Assembly: GCF_007097395.1 (NCBI RefSeq)
Contig: NZ_VKDC01000018.1
Coordinates: 61,035 to 125,034 of the forward strand
Source: Fulvivirga sp. M361
GTDB taxonomy: Bacteria; Bacteroidota; Bacteroidia; Cytophagales; Cyclobacteriaceae
Reading direction: 5' to 3'
DNA length: 64,000 bases
Positions 34,460 through 44,740 of this stretch are shown one piece after another (within the stretch, counting starts at the first letter, position 1; each line of letters begins with the position of its first letter). A program made the position numbers and the translations under genes. The notes under the pieces were generated by a model. It had not been told where the DNA came from and did no database searches. It saw only the letters and a program-made list of their open reading frames with translations.

Positions 34460-37400
34460 TTATTTCCCAAGGTTGATGTGTACGTAAGTCCTTAATTCCC
34501 ATTCGTTCCCATTGGGGAATCCGACAGGGCTTATGGTAGGGTCAGTGGCAAATTCCTCTGTTGCATTTGGAAGATACCTGGGAGAATTCTCATCCAGCGA
34601 GCGCCAGGTGAAACGCATCCCCAGTGAAGTGCTGGGCAGTATAAACCAATCCTGCTTGCCTACAGTAGTAGATATATCTGCCATGATCTGTAAAGGGAAG
34701 GTCAGGTTAAAATCTCTTTGGTAATCCAATGGCCCCCAATCGTTGAATTTGATATGTGAGGAGAGCTTCACTGTTTTGTAAATCACTCTTACGTCACCCC
34801 CATAACGTTCGACAGTCCTTGGGTCGGAGCCGTTGGCCTGGCCATTTCCTCCATACAAATTCGCTATGATCCCTAACTCAGGATTCAATTTAGATACGAT
34901 ACGTGCATTCACCTCCCACAGGTCGAGCGCCGGAGGAGCTCCGTCAGCTGCACTGGGAATCCGTCTGGTACCCGGGAAAATAATGGCGGCATCTTGTGAT
35001 GTAGGTAAGTGCCGGTATACCACCCCGATACTACCCGCCAGCGTGGCATCTTCCGCACGGTCGTTGTCCCACTCGTACATCCAGGTGCCTGGTGTAGGGT
35101 CAAAGGTCAATAAAAGCTCTCCGGCTACGGTTTCCCTGTTCGCTCTTACCACAAAAGGATCTGTCAAAATATTTCTAAGTCTTCCGGGGCCTCCTGCATC
35201 TCCCGGCATGGGGTCCACCAAAGGCTTCTGCCATAAGAAATTCGGAGCTATCTGCCATTTACCTATGCTGTAAGTAAACCCGGTCAGGAAGTTGTTTTGA
35301 TTTCCGCTACCGCTGTCCCTGAGTCTCCACCCGGTAAAAGTTGGGATATAATCTCCGCCGCCATTGGCTACAAGTCCCATAGCAGCAGCCTGTGCATACC
35401 AGTTTACCCTGCCGGCAGAATATTTAAGTTTTACCTTACCACCCCATGTATCTGATGATTTTACGTTATCGGTAAATACTTCATAACTGCCTTCCGCACC
35501 ACGCACGAATTGAAACTCTCTCCCTACAAGCGGTTGACCTCCCCATATTCCACCGGCTTCTACGGTTAATTTCCCCAGCTCGGTCTCTGCCTGCAAGGTG
35601 ACTCGTCGGGTCTTAGGTTGGGGAATAGCAATGGAACTGACCGCTGCACCCGGCTCGTCGATGTCTTCATGAAAAATACCGGTGAGGTCAATATCACCCA
35701 CCTTTCGCCTGTATTTTACCAAAACGGCAGGGTTTGCTCCCCACCAGAGCTCACGTCCGTAGGCTACTTTCACACCTTTAAAAAACTTCTTGCCTTCTAT
35801 CTCAAGGCCATTGGGTGTAGCAGCATTATAAAGATCTATGGACGAGCCATAATTGGCTTCAGGATATAACCCAAAAAAGTCGCCTTCATGCCCCCAGTGA
35901 AAATGTCCTGTCCGGTAGAATCCTTTCAGGTCGAACAGTTTATGGTTCCAGGTGTATTCTGCCTGGTATACCTGCAAGCGATCTAAAGTGGTGGGTACCG
36001 GGTTTCCATTTTGGGTTACTACAGTTTGTAGACGCCCCCTGTTTTCGAAGAAGATTTCATTGATCGGGTTTTGCGCCACATTTCCCAGCACATTAAAAGA
36101 AACATTTGCACTGACATTAGCTGCGGGATTTGCTTCAAAACCAACGAAGTAAGACTCCATATGGTCAAACCCCAGCTTATTGGGAAAGACCTGACTATTT
36201 GGGTCCGGGGCGTCAGGTGTTGTAATGAGTTTTCCTCCGGTATTAAAAGAGGTGAATTCTGCCCGCAATTCACTGAGACTGAGCTTACCTCCACTTTCTC
36301 CTATCAGCGCGGCATTATCACCTCTTGCTTTAATGACCGCATCCATTATCTGAATATTGGAAAAATGATTATCTACCCCTTGAAGCGTTACACCGCCAGC
36401 ATAAGGATTGAATTGATGCGCTTCTTTCAAAGCATGATAGGCCGCACGGGGATATAGCGTATACAAACCTCTGGCGTTGGTCTGGCCTTTAGCACAAATG
36501 CCAAACCATTCTTCGTTCATGTTATTCTCACCTTGCTGGAAATCTCTCTGATAACCACCATTGGCCCATGAAGCATTATTGTCATGTACATCAAGGTTAC
36601 TGGTTTGACCGTACTTCCACCAACCATCACTGAATTGAAAGGTAAATCCACCAAGCGAATTATCAGCTTTTCCCAGCCCGGCAGCATTTTCATAGATCTC
36701 CTTCCAGTTGCCTACCATGTAATAGGCCTGTGATTGCTGGTCTTCTGCATTTTCAATGGCATTGAAAGCATCAGCCCCAAATTCAGTGAATAAGATGGGT
36801 TTGTTCAATTCATCTCTTACCCGTTGAAATGCATCGCCAAAAGAAACTCCGCGGTACATATTCGTACCTAAGATATCTATGTCTTTACATTCTTCTTTAA
36901 TGAGCTCAAGGAAAAGCAAGTCGCCATTACAGATGGCTACAGGGTGTGAACTGTCAATTGCTTTCATCGCTACCGTAGCCTCATTGAACAACTTATACAT
37001 GGCGGTGGCCCTTATGGTGGACTTTCGATCTTCGATAGGGATGTCTTCCGTTTCGGCGCCCCCCCAGAAAAGGCCATAATTATTTTCATTTCCCAACAGG
37101 TATAGGAGCAAGCCCGGGGTGTTTTTGTATTCCTCCACCATCGTTGTAACCTCTGACAAAAGCAATTGCCGTGTGCCAGGATCAGCATACTCGGTATTTG
37201 CTACCCAGGCACCATTCAAGGTGAGTCCGTAACGTCCGAAGGAATGGTTAAGCATGGTGTAGATACCATACTCCTCATAGATATACTTTATCCATCTGGA
37301 TTGGATCCCGGTATACTGGCGAATAACGTTTACCCCCATATTCTTTAACAAAGACATTTCCGCATCCAGTGCGGCTTTTATTATGTCATCGGGTTGATTC

Positions 37401-37603
37401 CATAAACTATAGGAGAAATTGGTGCCGATAGGGACGTAATCCCAGTTCATGCCATTGATCATTAGATCCTGACCATTGACCACTAGCTTCATTCCCTGAT
37501 CATTACTTACCACTGATACTTTATCAGCCTGGGCATATACAGATGCCGTAAGTAAGAAGAGAATGAATACCAGAAAGATGTTTTTCATGTAGATGTTTCT
37601 CAT
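34460..37603 (-). CDS. Glycosidase domain fused to a C-terminal outer-membrane beta-barrel
   Basis: The 1047-residue protein has a signal peptide; Met6 (MKNIFLVFILFLLTASVYAQ, start 37588) is an equally good start. Residues about 28-430 form a clan GH-A-like TIM barrel of GH2/GH5 style. VNGQDLMINGMNWDYVP opens it, the putative acid/base is E173 (LLGNENNYG) and the putative nucleophile is E274 (ILFTEFGADAF). From about 470 to the end, sequence alternates short polar and aromatic beta strands typical of an outer-membrane barrel (VTLQAETELGKLTVEAGGIW, MRFTWRSL, TYVHINLGK at the end). No TonB box or SusC plug is seen. It is the first gene of the operon. I infer a surface enzyme tethered to, or feeding, its own pore. 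Confidence 0.85.
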   Translation of the reverse strand: MRNIYMKNIFLVFILFLLTASVYAQADKVSVVSNDQGMKLVVNGQDLMINGMNWDYVPIGTNFSYSLWNQPDDIIKAALDAEMSLLKNMGVNVIRQYTGIQSRWIKYIYEEYGIYTMLNHSFGRYGLTLNGAWVANTEYADPGTRQLLLSEVTTMVEEYKNTPGLLLYLLGNENNYGLFWGGAETEDIPIEDRKSTIRATAMYKLFNEATVAMKAIDSSHPVAICNGDLLFLELIKEECKDIDILGTNMYRGVSFGDAFQRVRDELNKPILFTEFGADAFNAIENAEDQQSQAYYMVGNWKEIYENAAGLGKADNSLGGFTFQFSDGWWKYGQTSNLDVHDNNASWANGGYQRDFQQGENNMNEEWFGICAKGQTNARGLYTLYPRAAYHALKEAHQFNPYAGGVTLQGVDNHFSNIQIMDAVIKARGDNAALIGESGGKLSLSELRAEFTSFNTGGKLITTPDAPDPNSQVFPNKLGFDHMESYFVGFEANPAANVSANVSFNVLGNVAQNPINEIFFENRGRLQTVVTQNGNPVPTTLDRLQVYQAEYTWNHKLFDLKGFYRTGHFHWGHEGDFFGLYPEANYGSSIDLYNAATPNGLEIEGKKFFKGVKVAYGRELWWGANPAVLVKYRRKVGDIDLTGIFHEDIDEPGAAVSSIAIPQPKTRRVTLQAETELGKLTVEAGGIWGGQPLVGREFQFVRGAEGSYEVFTDNVKSSDTWGGKVKLKYSAGRVNWYAQAAAMGLVANGGGDYIPTFTGWRLRDSGSGNQNNFLTGFTYSIGKWQIAPNFLWQKPLVDPMPGDAGGPGRLRNILTDPFVVRANRETVAGELLLTFDPTPGTWMYEWDNDRAEDATLAGSIGVVYRHLPTSQDAAIIFPGTRRIPSAADGAPPALDLWEVNARIVSKLNPELGIIANLYGGNGQANGSDPRTVERYGGDVRVIYKTVKLSSHIKFNDWGPLDYQRDFNLTFPLQIMADISTTVGKQDWFILPSTSLGMRFTWRSLDENSPRYLPNATEEFATDPTISPVGFPNGNEWELRTYVHINLGK

Positions 37604-37840
37604 AGATTTTAAATGATGTTTAATTCACTAAAAAGCACGAGCAGATTGTCTGATTAAGGTTCTCGCTGCTGATTTTCAACATGTTGTATATTTGCTCAAA
37701 TTGGTACTATTTTACCTTCAGAGCTAAAAAAGGACTTCATCAAATATTTCGTCACTTCTTTTAAATACTACAACAAATGCACATAATTGTTTATTTAACT
37801 TTCTAATAATTAGTAACTTACAATATTCAACTACCTGCAC
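37604..37840. promoter_or_regulatory. Divergent promoter region between glucan operon and its regulator
   Basis: This 237-bp AT-rich gap separates the two divergent starts. On the plus strand 37687-37694 reads TATATTTG, an exact match to the Bacteroidota -7 consensus TAnnTTTG, which would give the regulator a leader of about 145 nt. No matching -33 TTTG at the usual spacing and no clear minus-strand element were found. Confidence 0.4.
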
Positions 37841-40702
37841 ATGACGAATTTTTATTGCTACAGGAACTACAGTCTTCCTCTGACCTTTTTCTTGTTCTAT
37901 TTGACTTTTTCCTTGTTATGCGTCCACCGGTCTCATGCTTTTCTGGGGAAATATCCCATTCATAATTTTACTCCGACTCATTATAAAGCTGGTATTCAGA
38001 ATATTGACTTTGCTCAAAACAGGGACATGACCCTTTTTGTAGCTAATAACCTGGGGATACTTTCTTTCAATGGTACCCAATGGGAAACCCACGCTCTTAA
38101 GACCGGCAAGAAGCAGCGGTCGCTCGCTTTTGATGAAAATACCAATCGACTTTATGTGGGTTCGCAGGGAGAGTTTGGATACTTTGAAGAAGATTGGGAC
38201 TACGTTTCCCTTGTCGATAAAGTCCCCTCGGTTTCACGCGATTTTGATGAAGTATGGGATGTTTTCTTTTTCAACTCAAACGTTTATTTCTGCACATTTC
38301 AAGGTATTTATGCTTATGACGGACAATCTGTTTCAGTGATTGAACGCAGTGGTGGATTTAACCGGTCTTTTAGTACCAGTGATAAATTATTCACCCAAAG
38401 TCCTTCAGGAGAACTTTTTGAGATCAAAGGCAAGGAACTCGTACCTACTTTTCCTAAGGGTCTGACGGACCAGATTATAGCAGGTATAATACCTCAAGGT
38501 GAAGGATACCTGTTATTTTATAACTCCGGGCAGATTGAATTTTCCACTTCTTTCGGCGTAGTTGAAAAATACTCTGACCTAATTCAAGCCTTACAGGGAA
38601 AATACGTAAATCACGTCATGCAGCTTTCCGATACACGCCTGGTGATATCTACCCAGACATCCGGTTTGTTTTTATATGATTTGCAGCAACAGCGCATAGA
38701 GAATATAACGACAGAAGGTGGCCTGCAAAGTAGTGCTTGTTTAAATACTTTTCAGGACTATGCCGGAAACCTTTGGGTAGGCATGCAAAATGGGATGGCC
38801 CTTATAGATATAAATTCTCCTATGCGATTGATCAATAAGGAGATCAATATACAGGGGAGTGGGTATGAAGCATTTGAAACCGATGAAGGTACTTATTATA
38901 CTACGTCCAACGGAATTTATTTCTTAGCTAAAAACGCTACACGCTGTGTCTTTCTCAAGGGAACCGAAGGCCCTGCCTATGGTATGCAAAAGATCACCGG
39001 TAAACTTTATGCAGGGCATCATACAGGCTTATTTCATATAGAAAATGGTAAAGCCACCCATATAGCGACTACTGAGGGGCTATGGCACTTAAAGCAACTG
39101 CGTGCCAAACCGGACTTCGCCATCGGTGGGACCTATTCGGGACTGTACCTTTTTAAAATAAACGAACGTAAAGAGTTACAGCCGGTTCAAAAGATAAAGG
39201 GATTCAATGAATCAAGTCGCTTTTTTCAAGAAGATCATGAGGGGAGGATTTGGGTAGGACAGTTTTACAAGGGGCTGTACCAGTTAAGCTTGAATGAGGA
39301 CTTAACCGCAGCAACTGTTACTAAGGTGTCTGATTTATACGATCTACCCATTAAAGAACGTATTATTCTCAGCAATGTAGATAACGAGATCCATATAGCC
39401 ACAGAAACCGGGGTATATAAATTTGATGAAACCAAAGACCGTATTTTAGAGGCTGAAGTTTTTTCTGATATCATAGGAAAAGAGCAGGTCCATTTCCTGG
39501 TACAAGGCAACCAAAAACATATCCATATTTTCACCGAAAACCTGGTAGGCTTTTTTAAGCAGATCAGCGCCAACAATTATATTTATGTGCCTTCCTCGTT
39601 GTTCCAGCTAAGGTATTCTTTTAACAATGATCTTTTGAACGTATCTGTAAACACCAGTAACGGGGTCTTATTTAATGCAAACGAAGGGTTTATCCATTAT
39701 AATCCTGAGTTAGAAGATCGCGTGACCGTTGAAAAAGAACCCGTTATTAGCAAGGTATATAGTGTGACTGAAGATCGGGCTTTATACGTTCGGTTACCCT
39801 TTGAAAAAAGACGTGTTAGCACGGAACAAGTATTGATCACCCATAAGGCAAAAGTGTTACAGTTCGAGGTAGAGTCATTTAAATTCAAAGGAGCCAGTGA
39901 TCAGCAGTTTCGTTATTTTCTGAAGGGCTTTGACAAGAACTATGGAGAGTGGACTAATACTACAACTAAGGAATATACCAACATGAGAGAAGGAGAGTAC
40001 GAGCTATTGGTACAAACGCTAAATTACCTGGGAGAAACAGTCACCAGTACTCCTCTGCTGTTAAAAGTTACACCGCCATTTTACAGAAGTTTGGTCGCCA
40101 AGATTCTGTATGTAGCATTGGCCACTCTAATGCTTACACTGGCGTACAGGTTTCAAAAACAACGTCTTAGGCGAAAAGAAGAAAAAATGAATGAAGCCAA
40201 ACAAGCAGAGCTGAGGGAAAAACAAAATGAAGTACAAGAACTCAAAGACGCGAAAATAAAGAGCGAACTACGACATGTAAACAACCTGTTGGCTGCTTCT
40301 ACGATGAACCTGGTTGTAAAAAATGAATTTCTGGAAGCGGTAAAAGAAGAGCTGAAACAGGTGAAGCAAAAAGGCAAAATTGTAGAGACGAAGCAGGCTT
40401 TGGAACAGATTGTAAAAGAGATCGATTCAACCTTGAGATTACAGGAAGACTGGCAACAGTTTGAACACCATTTTGACAAGGTCCATGGCGACTTTCTAAA
40501 CCGCCTGAGAGATGAATTTCATGATCTTTCTCCCAGCGAACAAAAGCTCTGTGCTTTCCTACGGCTGAATTTAAATACAAAAGAGATCGCCAATTTAATG
40601 GGCATTTCATCCCGGGGGGTGGAAGTGGCGCGTTATCGCTTACGTAAAAAATTAAACCTGACAACCTCTCAGAACCTATCTAAGTTTGTTTTAGATTATT
40701 AG
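37841..40702 (+). CDS. Membrane-anchored triple-tyrosine/LuxR-type regulator of the glucan locus
   Basis: The 953-residue protein has an N-terminal signal or anchor (about 10-32). A seven-bladed-type propeller of two-component-regulator repeats covers about 50-600 (NLWVGMQNGMALIDI, GRIWVGQFYKGLYQL). A Y_Y_Y domain is at about 690-745, a TM helix at about 750-771 and a Lys/Glu-rich coiled coil at about 772-880. A LuxR-type helix-turn-helix lies at about 896-940 (LNTKEIANLMGISSRGVEVA). It lacks histidine kinase and receiver domains, so it must link periplasmic ligand binding directly to DNA binding. Divergence from the glucan operon makes it the likely local activator, sensing a beta-glucan oligosaccharide. 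Confidence 0.92.
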   Translation: MTNFYCYRNYSLPLTFFLFYLTFSLLCVHRSHAFLGKYPIHNFTPTHYKAGIQNIDFAQNRDMTLFVANNLGILSFNGTQWETHALKTGKKQRSLAFDENTNRLYVGSQGEFGYFEEDWDYVSLVDKVPSVSRDFDEVWDVFFFNSNVYFCTFQGIYAYDGQSVSVIERSGGFNRSFSTSDKLFTQSPSGELFEIKGKELVPTFPKGLTDQIIAGIIPQGEGYLLFYNSGQIEFSTSFGVVEKYSDLIQALQGKYVNHVMQLSDTRLVISTQTSGLFLYDLQQQRIENITTEGGLQSSACLNTFQDYAGNLWVGMQNGMALIDINSPMRLINKEINIQGSGYEAFETDEGTYYTTSNGIYFLAKNATRCVFLKGTEGPAYGMQKITGKLYAGHHTGLFHIENGKATHIATTEGLWHLKQLRAKPDFAIGGTYSGLYLFKINERKELQPVQKIKGFNESSRFFQEDHEGRIWVGQFYKGLYQLSLNEDLTAATVTKVSDLYDLPIKERIILSNVDNEIHIATETGVYKFDETKDRILEAEVFSDIIGKEQVHFLVQGNQKHIHIFTENLVGFFKQISANNYIYVPSSLFQLRYSFNNDLLNVSVNTSNGVLFNANEGFIHYNPELEDRVTVEKEPVISKVYSVTEDRALYVRLPFEKRRVSTEQVLITHKAKVLQFEVESFKFKGASDQQFRYFLKGFDKNYGEWTNTTTKEYTNMREGEYELLVQTLNYLGETVTSTPLLLKVTPPFYRSLVAKILYVALATLMLTLAYRFQKQRLRRKEEKMNEAKQAELREKQNEVQELKDAKIKSELRHVNNLLAASTMNLVVKNEFLEAVKEELKQVKQKGKIVETKQALEQIVKEIDSTLRLQEDWQQFEHHFDKVHGDFLNRLRDEFHDLSPSEQKLCAFLRLNLNTKEIANLMGISSRGVEVARYRLRKKLNLTTSQNLSKFVLDY

Positions 40703-40935
40703 GGTTTTTAGGAGAACTCCGGATGATCATGTGTAGCAATATAAAATTGTTGACGGGAAGAAAATGACATGAATATCAGGTAAAGATCATCATATGGTGG
40801 ACTATAATCCTAATGTTACACCTAACCTCTTATATATGAATCACAACATTATAATCTTGTAATGGATATGCTAAAGCATCCTATTTAAATAAACTCCATT
40901 CCAAAACAAAATCACTTAAAAATGGTCTTAAGTAT

Positions 40936-41739
40936 ATGGATCAGAAATGGCAGGCAATTCTCAATACTCTATCCGTCGGCGTGGTATTGACGGTAAACTA
41001 TTATTCTCAAACCGGTAAGATCAACCAGCAAACCATCGGAGAATTAAGTGCCCGGTATGACAATCTTTTTACCCCGGCAGGTTATGCCTTTGCCATCTGG
41101 GGGATCATCTTCCTGGGGTTGATCACCTATGTCATTTATCAATGGATAATTGTTTTAGAGCTTCATAAGGAGGTAGCTGAATATAAAAATGCAGGCTACT
41201 GGTTCACCTACGTAAACCTGGCCAATGCCAGCTGGGTAGTAGCGTGGCTATATGAATACACAGGTCTTTCAGTGGTATTAATGCTGTTCATGCTATTTGG
41301 ATTATTGACCATAGTGATCAAAACGAATATGGAGCGGTGGGACGCTCCTTTGACCATAATAGCATTTGTATGGTGGCCCATTTGCCTCTATGCGGGATGG
41401 ATATCAGTGGCCACTATTGCGAACATCGCTGCGTATCTCAGCAAACTCCAATGGAATGGAGGCTTTCTGAGTGAAGAACAGTGGACGATCGCCATGATCC
41501 TCGTTGCGGCAGTGATAAATTGCTTTATGATCTGGAGTCGTAATATGAGGGAATTCGCGTTGGTAGGTGTATGGGCTTTGGTAGCGATCTATATCAGGCA
41601 TCAGGAGACCTATCCTTTAATAGCATGGACCGCAATCTTTATGGCAGTCTTTTTATTGATCAATATCAGTATCCATGGATATCAAAACAGGTCCACGAAT
41701 CCATTTAAAAAGGCTCTTAGGTGGGTACAAAATTCTTAA
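40936..41739 (+). CDS. TspO-like tryptophan-rich membrane protein
   Basis: The 267-residue protein is almost wholly hydrophobic with about seven to eight transmembrane helices and many Trp residues. The FTPAGYAFAIWGIIFLGL segment (about 46-63) and YAGWISVATIANIAAYL (about 150-166) match the long bacterial relatives of TspO/MBR (tryptophan-rich sensory proteins), which bind porphyrins or cholesterol-like ligands. It is longer than classical five-helix TspO (~160 residues). It sits alone between the regulator and the next operon. Ligand and role are unknown. Confidence 0.75.
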   Translation: MDQKWQAILNTLSVGVVLTVNYYSQTGKINQQTIGELSARYDNLFTPAGYAFAIWGIIFLGLITYVIYQWIIVLELHKEVAEYKNAGYWFTYVNLANASWVVAWLYEYTGLSVVLMLFMLFGLLTIVIKTNMERWDAPLTIIAFVWWPICLYAGWISVATIANIAAYLSKLQWNGGFLSEEQWTIAMILVAAVINCFMIWSRNMREFALVGVWALVAIYIRHQETYPLIAWTAIFMAVFLLINISIHGYQNRSTNPFKKALRWVQNS

Positions 41740-41932
41740 CCTTTCATTTATATATGATACCTTTGTATCGTTAGCTACTACGGCTGATAATAGCATAATT
41801 GAATCAATGGATTAATGCCATCTGGACACCTTTCCAACCGGAATCATTTCTACTGTTTAAAAAAAGGCTTAAAAGCCGGTTTAATCTTACGTGCTGTCGT
41901 CTCGTTTCCATTTATTTTTATTTATTTGAGCA

Positions 41933-43900
41933 ATGCTCCTGCGTAAAAAAATCACCTTATTCTTACTACTATCGATATTCTTCCATTATTCGCTTTATAG
42001 CCAGATCGAACTAAACTACAGCGGTCCGTACAAAGTGGCTGAATATCAAGGAAATGCGGATTTTGGATACAAGTTATTGGCTGGGGACACTACTTTTCAT
42101 GGCCCTTTTCGAATGCAACATTCTGACTTGCAAGACCTGCTGTCCAAACAGGACCCGTTCTTTTCTTTTGAAGGTACTTTTCAGAATAACCTACCCGAGG
42201 GGCCCTGGAGTTTTAAATTTGGTGAATTTACCGCTGATGCTTCGGATGGTTTAGAAGTGGTTGATTATCATTACAGGGTAAAAACCAACGGTATTCATCA
42301 CGAAGCCTCAGGTGATATTTTTGAAGGTCTGCCTGACGGCAGATGGACGCACACCATACAGCAGATTAAAAGCTCTCAGGTAGAAGAGACTCTTTTCAAA
42401 AGTACGATTGATTTTGACAAGGGGGTTCCTCAGAAAAGTTTTCAAATTCAAAATGAACGTATGACGCTTATGGGGCGGTTCCTGAGAGATGGCCTGGCCC
42501 ATGATGTATGGGAACTGTATTCTACTGAAGGCCCGGGCGCTATTGAAAGCTGGTACTTTTCAGATGGCAAACTCGATAAGATCCTGTTAAAGAATAACGA
42601 CTCTACACTCATTGTGAAGGTGTACGATACCACCCTTGAAAACCCTAAGGTAATTAACCTGGACGACAGGTATCTTAACATTGTCAAGCTTAATCAACGG
42701 TTAACCACGGACAATGAAATAAAGATCAAAGGCGAAGTGACCCATCTGCTTGCCGAAAATGCCGGCTACTATCAAAAAATTGATAACATTCTGTCCAAAT
42801 TGGGAGACGCTCGATTTATGCCTGAATTCAAAGTAAAGGCAAATCACAACCCTTTGAAAAACAATGAATTAATACAGCTCAATGCTATCAAAACTCTTTA
42901 TAGAAAAAGTGAAAAGATCAGTAACAAATTGGTTAAAAGCACTTATCTCAATATCCTCAAACTGTCTGATGATGAAGCTCTTTTTTTACTTTCGGTCATA
43001 GATAAGATCTCCAAAAAGCATTTATCCTTCCTGAAGGAAGTGACCCGGTTTTATGATCAGCGTATACTTTCCTTTGTTCCTCGGGAACATATATTGTCAA
43101 AGTTATGGCCCGAAGGCAGGCCATCGACCGAAATTATAATTATCAATGAACAGGCTGATGATACCCGAACCAGGTCCTATACTGGTCCGGATGCGGATTC
43201 ATACCAATTTGAAAAAGACGGGATAGAAGGTATTCACGAGCTTGCTACGTATGTGTCCAACTGCCTCGAGTCCATTCAATCCAGGTTAAATGAGAAGTTG
43301 ACCAAAGAGCAGTGGGAGAAGCAGTTGGTTGTGTTGGAAGCTGAACTGATCTCAGAAATAACCACTTTAAATCGCATGGCGGACTCACTTCGACAAGAAA
43401 CAGCAGGTGAGCTTCAAAATGCCTTGAATACGATCAAAAAAGTAGCTAAACAAGAGCTTAGTGCATATTCAGCCATGGAAGATATGACGGAGAAACCGGA
43501 CCTGGCACGGTTGCTGACAAATTGTTTTGATCAGATGCAGGAGCTGGCGCTTACCGTTTCCAGGAATGAAGTACGTATGGAAGAGATCAAAACGGCCTAT
43601 ACCGATGAGGTATGGAACCCATTTACTGCAACAGTGATGAGCGAAGAAGTGAAGAAACGTATAACTGAAGCTTATGAAGATGTACTTATTCCACACATGC
43701 TGAATCAGCTAAGCGACTCTCTTTCCTGCAGTAACATACCCCATTTAATCTTACTGATGGAAAATACCCACCAAAGGATGTTAGAGCTGCGGGAAGAGAA
43801 TACGGATAAACTTGAACGAAAATTGAAAAGGGAACGTGATCCAATGACCATCTTACAATTGTTCAATATTCAAACAGATAGAAAAGAGGTTGGACCATGA
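41933..43900 (+). CDS. Secreted protein with YwqK/MORN-like repeats and a long helical region
   Basis: The 655-residue protein has a signal peptide (LFLLLSIFFHYSLYSQ, cut near 23). The first ~230 residues hold beta-rich, glycine-containing repeats (FEGTFQNNLPEGPWSF, FEGLPDGRWTHT, MGRFLRDGLAHDVWELY) like the YwqK/MORN 'G-x-x-x-x-G-x-W' style. From about 240 on it is mostly helical and charged, with coiled-coil character near 430-640. I do not recognise the whole. Its last 4 bases overlap the DUF2490 gene (ATGA). With the MORN protein further on it forms a three-gene set, perhaps a cell-envelope assembly. No enzyme motif is seen. Confidence 0.8.
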   Translation: MLLRKKITLFLLLSIFFHYSLYSQIELNYSGPYKVAEYQGNADFGYKLLAGDTTFHGPFRMQHSDLQDLLSKQDPFFSFEGTFQNNLPEGPWSFKFGEFTADASDGLEVVDYHYRVKTNGIHHEASGDIFEGLPDGRWTHTIQQIKSSQVEETLFKSTIDFDKGVPQKSFQIQNERMTLMGRFLRDGLAHDVWELYSTEGPGAIESWYFSDGKLDKILLKNNDSTLIVKVYDTTLENPKVINLDDRYLNIVKLNQRLTTDNEIKIKGEVTHLLAENAGYYQKIDNILSKLGDARFMPEFKVKANHNPLKNNELIQLNAIKTLYRKSEKISNKLVKSTYLNILKLSDDEALFLLSVIDKISKKHLSFLKEVTRFYDQRILSFVPREHILSKLWPEGRPSTEIIIINEQADDTRTRSYTGPDADSYQFEKDGIEGIHELATYVSNCLESIQSRLNEKLTKEQWEKQLVVLEAELISEITTLNRMADSLRQETAGELQNALNTIKKVAKQELSAYSAMEDMTEKPDLARLLTNCFDQMQELALTVSRNEVRMEEIKTAYTDEVWNPFTATVMSEEVKKRITEAYEDVLIPHMLNQLSDSLSCSNIPHLILLMENTHQRMLELREENTDKLERKLKRERDPMTILQLFNIQTDRKEVGP

Positions 43901-44715
43901 AGCAGCTTAACACAAAAAATACCCTTGGGCTGTTTTTGTTCGTGGTGTTATTTCAATTTCACAGTAAGGCCCAGGAAGTAGCCAGAGAGACCGAATATAA
44001 GGAACCTGTCACCGCTTTTTGGATCAATACCTATGGAAATATTCGGGTTTCTAACCGGCTGTTCTGGATTGCCCAGACACATTTCAGAATGGAAGAGAAG
44101 GGAAGTACTCCTTTTGTAGGGCAAGTAGCGCAACTCTATAACCGGCATGCCTTAAGCTATCTCTTTTCTAAAAACTTTAATGTCAGTCTGGGTGGGGTTT
44201 TACGGGTTAACTATAATACAAATGGGACTTCGGAGCAAAAAAACAAAGTGCCCGAATGGCGTATTTGGCATCAATATTTATTTGCCATGCCCATGTCCAG
44301 AATGATGGTATATCATCGTATTCGTGTCGAGCACCGTTGGTCCAAGGGCTTCAATACAGATAGTCAATACATTTTCAGAAACCGATGGCGATACATGTTT
44401 AAGCTGAAAATGCCCCTTAATAAGCCAAAATTATCTTCCAATACCTTTTACGTTTCCCCGGAAGTGGAATTGATCATGCAAAGTGGAAAACCTGTCATAG
44501 ATAGCCCCCTGGAAGATCTGCGCTTACATACCTCTTTTGGATACATTTTAAACCCAAGGATTACCGTGGCTGCGGGCATTATGTATTCCCAGGGGCAGGA
44601 CCTTGCAGATGGCAACATCTACAAACAAAAGTGGACGACGCGATTCCATGTCTATTTCTCGCCGGATTTCAGAAAAGTGAAGCGTAAGCTACCCTCCATT
44701 CACCACGGTGATTAG
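43897..44715 (+). CDS. DUF2490 outer-membrane beta-barrel protein
   Basis: The 272-residue protein has a signal peptide (LGLFLFVVLFQFHSKAQ, cut near 25) and repeated amphipathic beta strands. Family-like marks are FWINTYGNIRVSNRLFWIAQ, WRIWHQYLF, RIRVEHRW and FRNRWRYMFKLKMPL, all typical of DUF2490 (small barrel, unknown function). A terminal TTRFHVYFSPDF strand fits barrel closure. The start overlaps the upstream gene by 4 bases, and the MORN-repeat gene starts 25 bp after its stop. It should reside in the outer membrane. Confidence 0.88.
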   Translation: MKQLNTKNTLGLFLFVVLFQFHSKAQEVARETEYKEPVTAFWINTYGNIRVSNRLFWIAQTHFRMEEKGSTPFVGQVAQLYNRHALSYLFSKNFNVSLGGVLRVNYNTNGTSEQKNKVPEWRIWHQYLFAMPMSRMMVYHRIRVEHRWSKGFNTDSQYIFRNRWRYMFKLKMPLNKPKLSSNTFYVSPEVELIMQSGKPVIDSPLEDLRLHTSFGYILNPRITVAAGIMYSQGQDLADGNIYKQKWTTRFHVYFSPDFRKVKRKLPSIHHGD

Positions 44716-44740
44716 AGATAATCATTAATTTACATCGCAC

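Noticed and set aside
34460..37603. SusC-like TonB-dependent transporter
   Set aside because: No TonB box, carboxypeptidase-like N-terminal domain or plug is visible; the N-terminal part is a glycosidase-like barrel.
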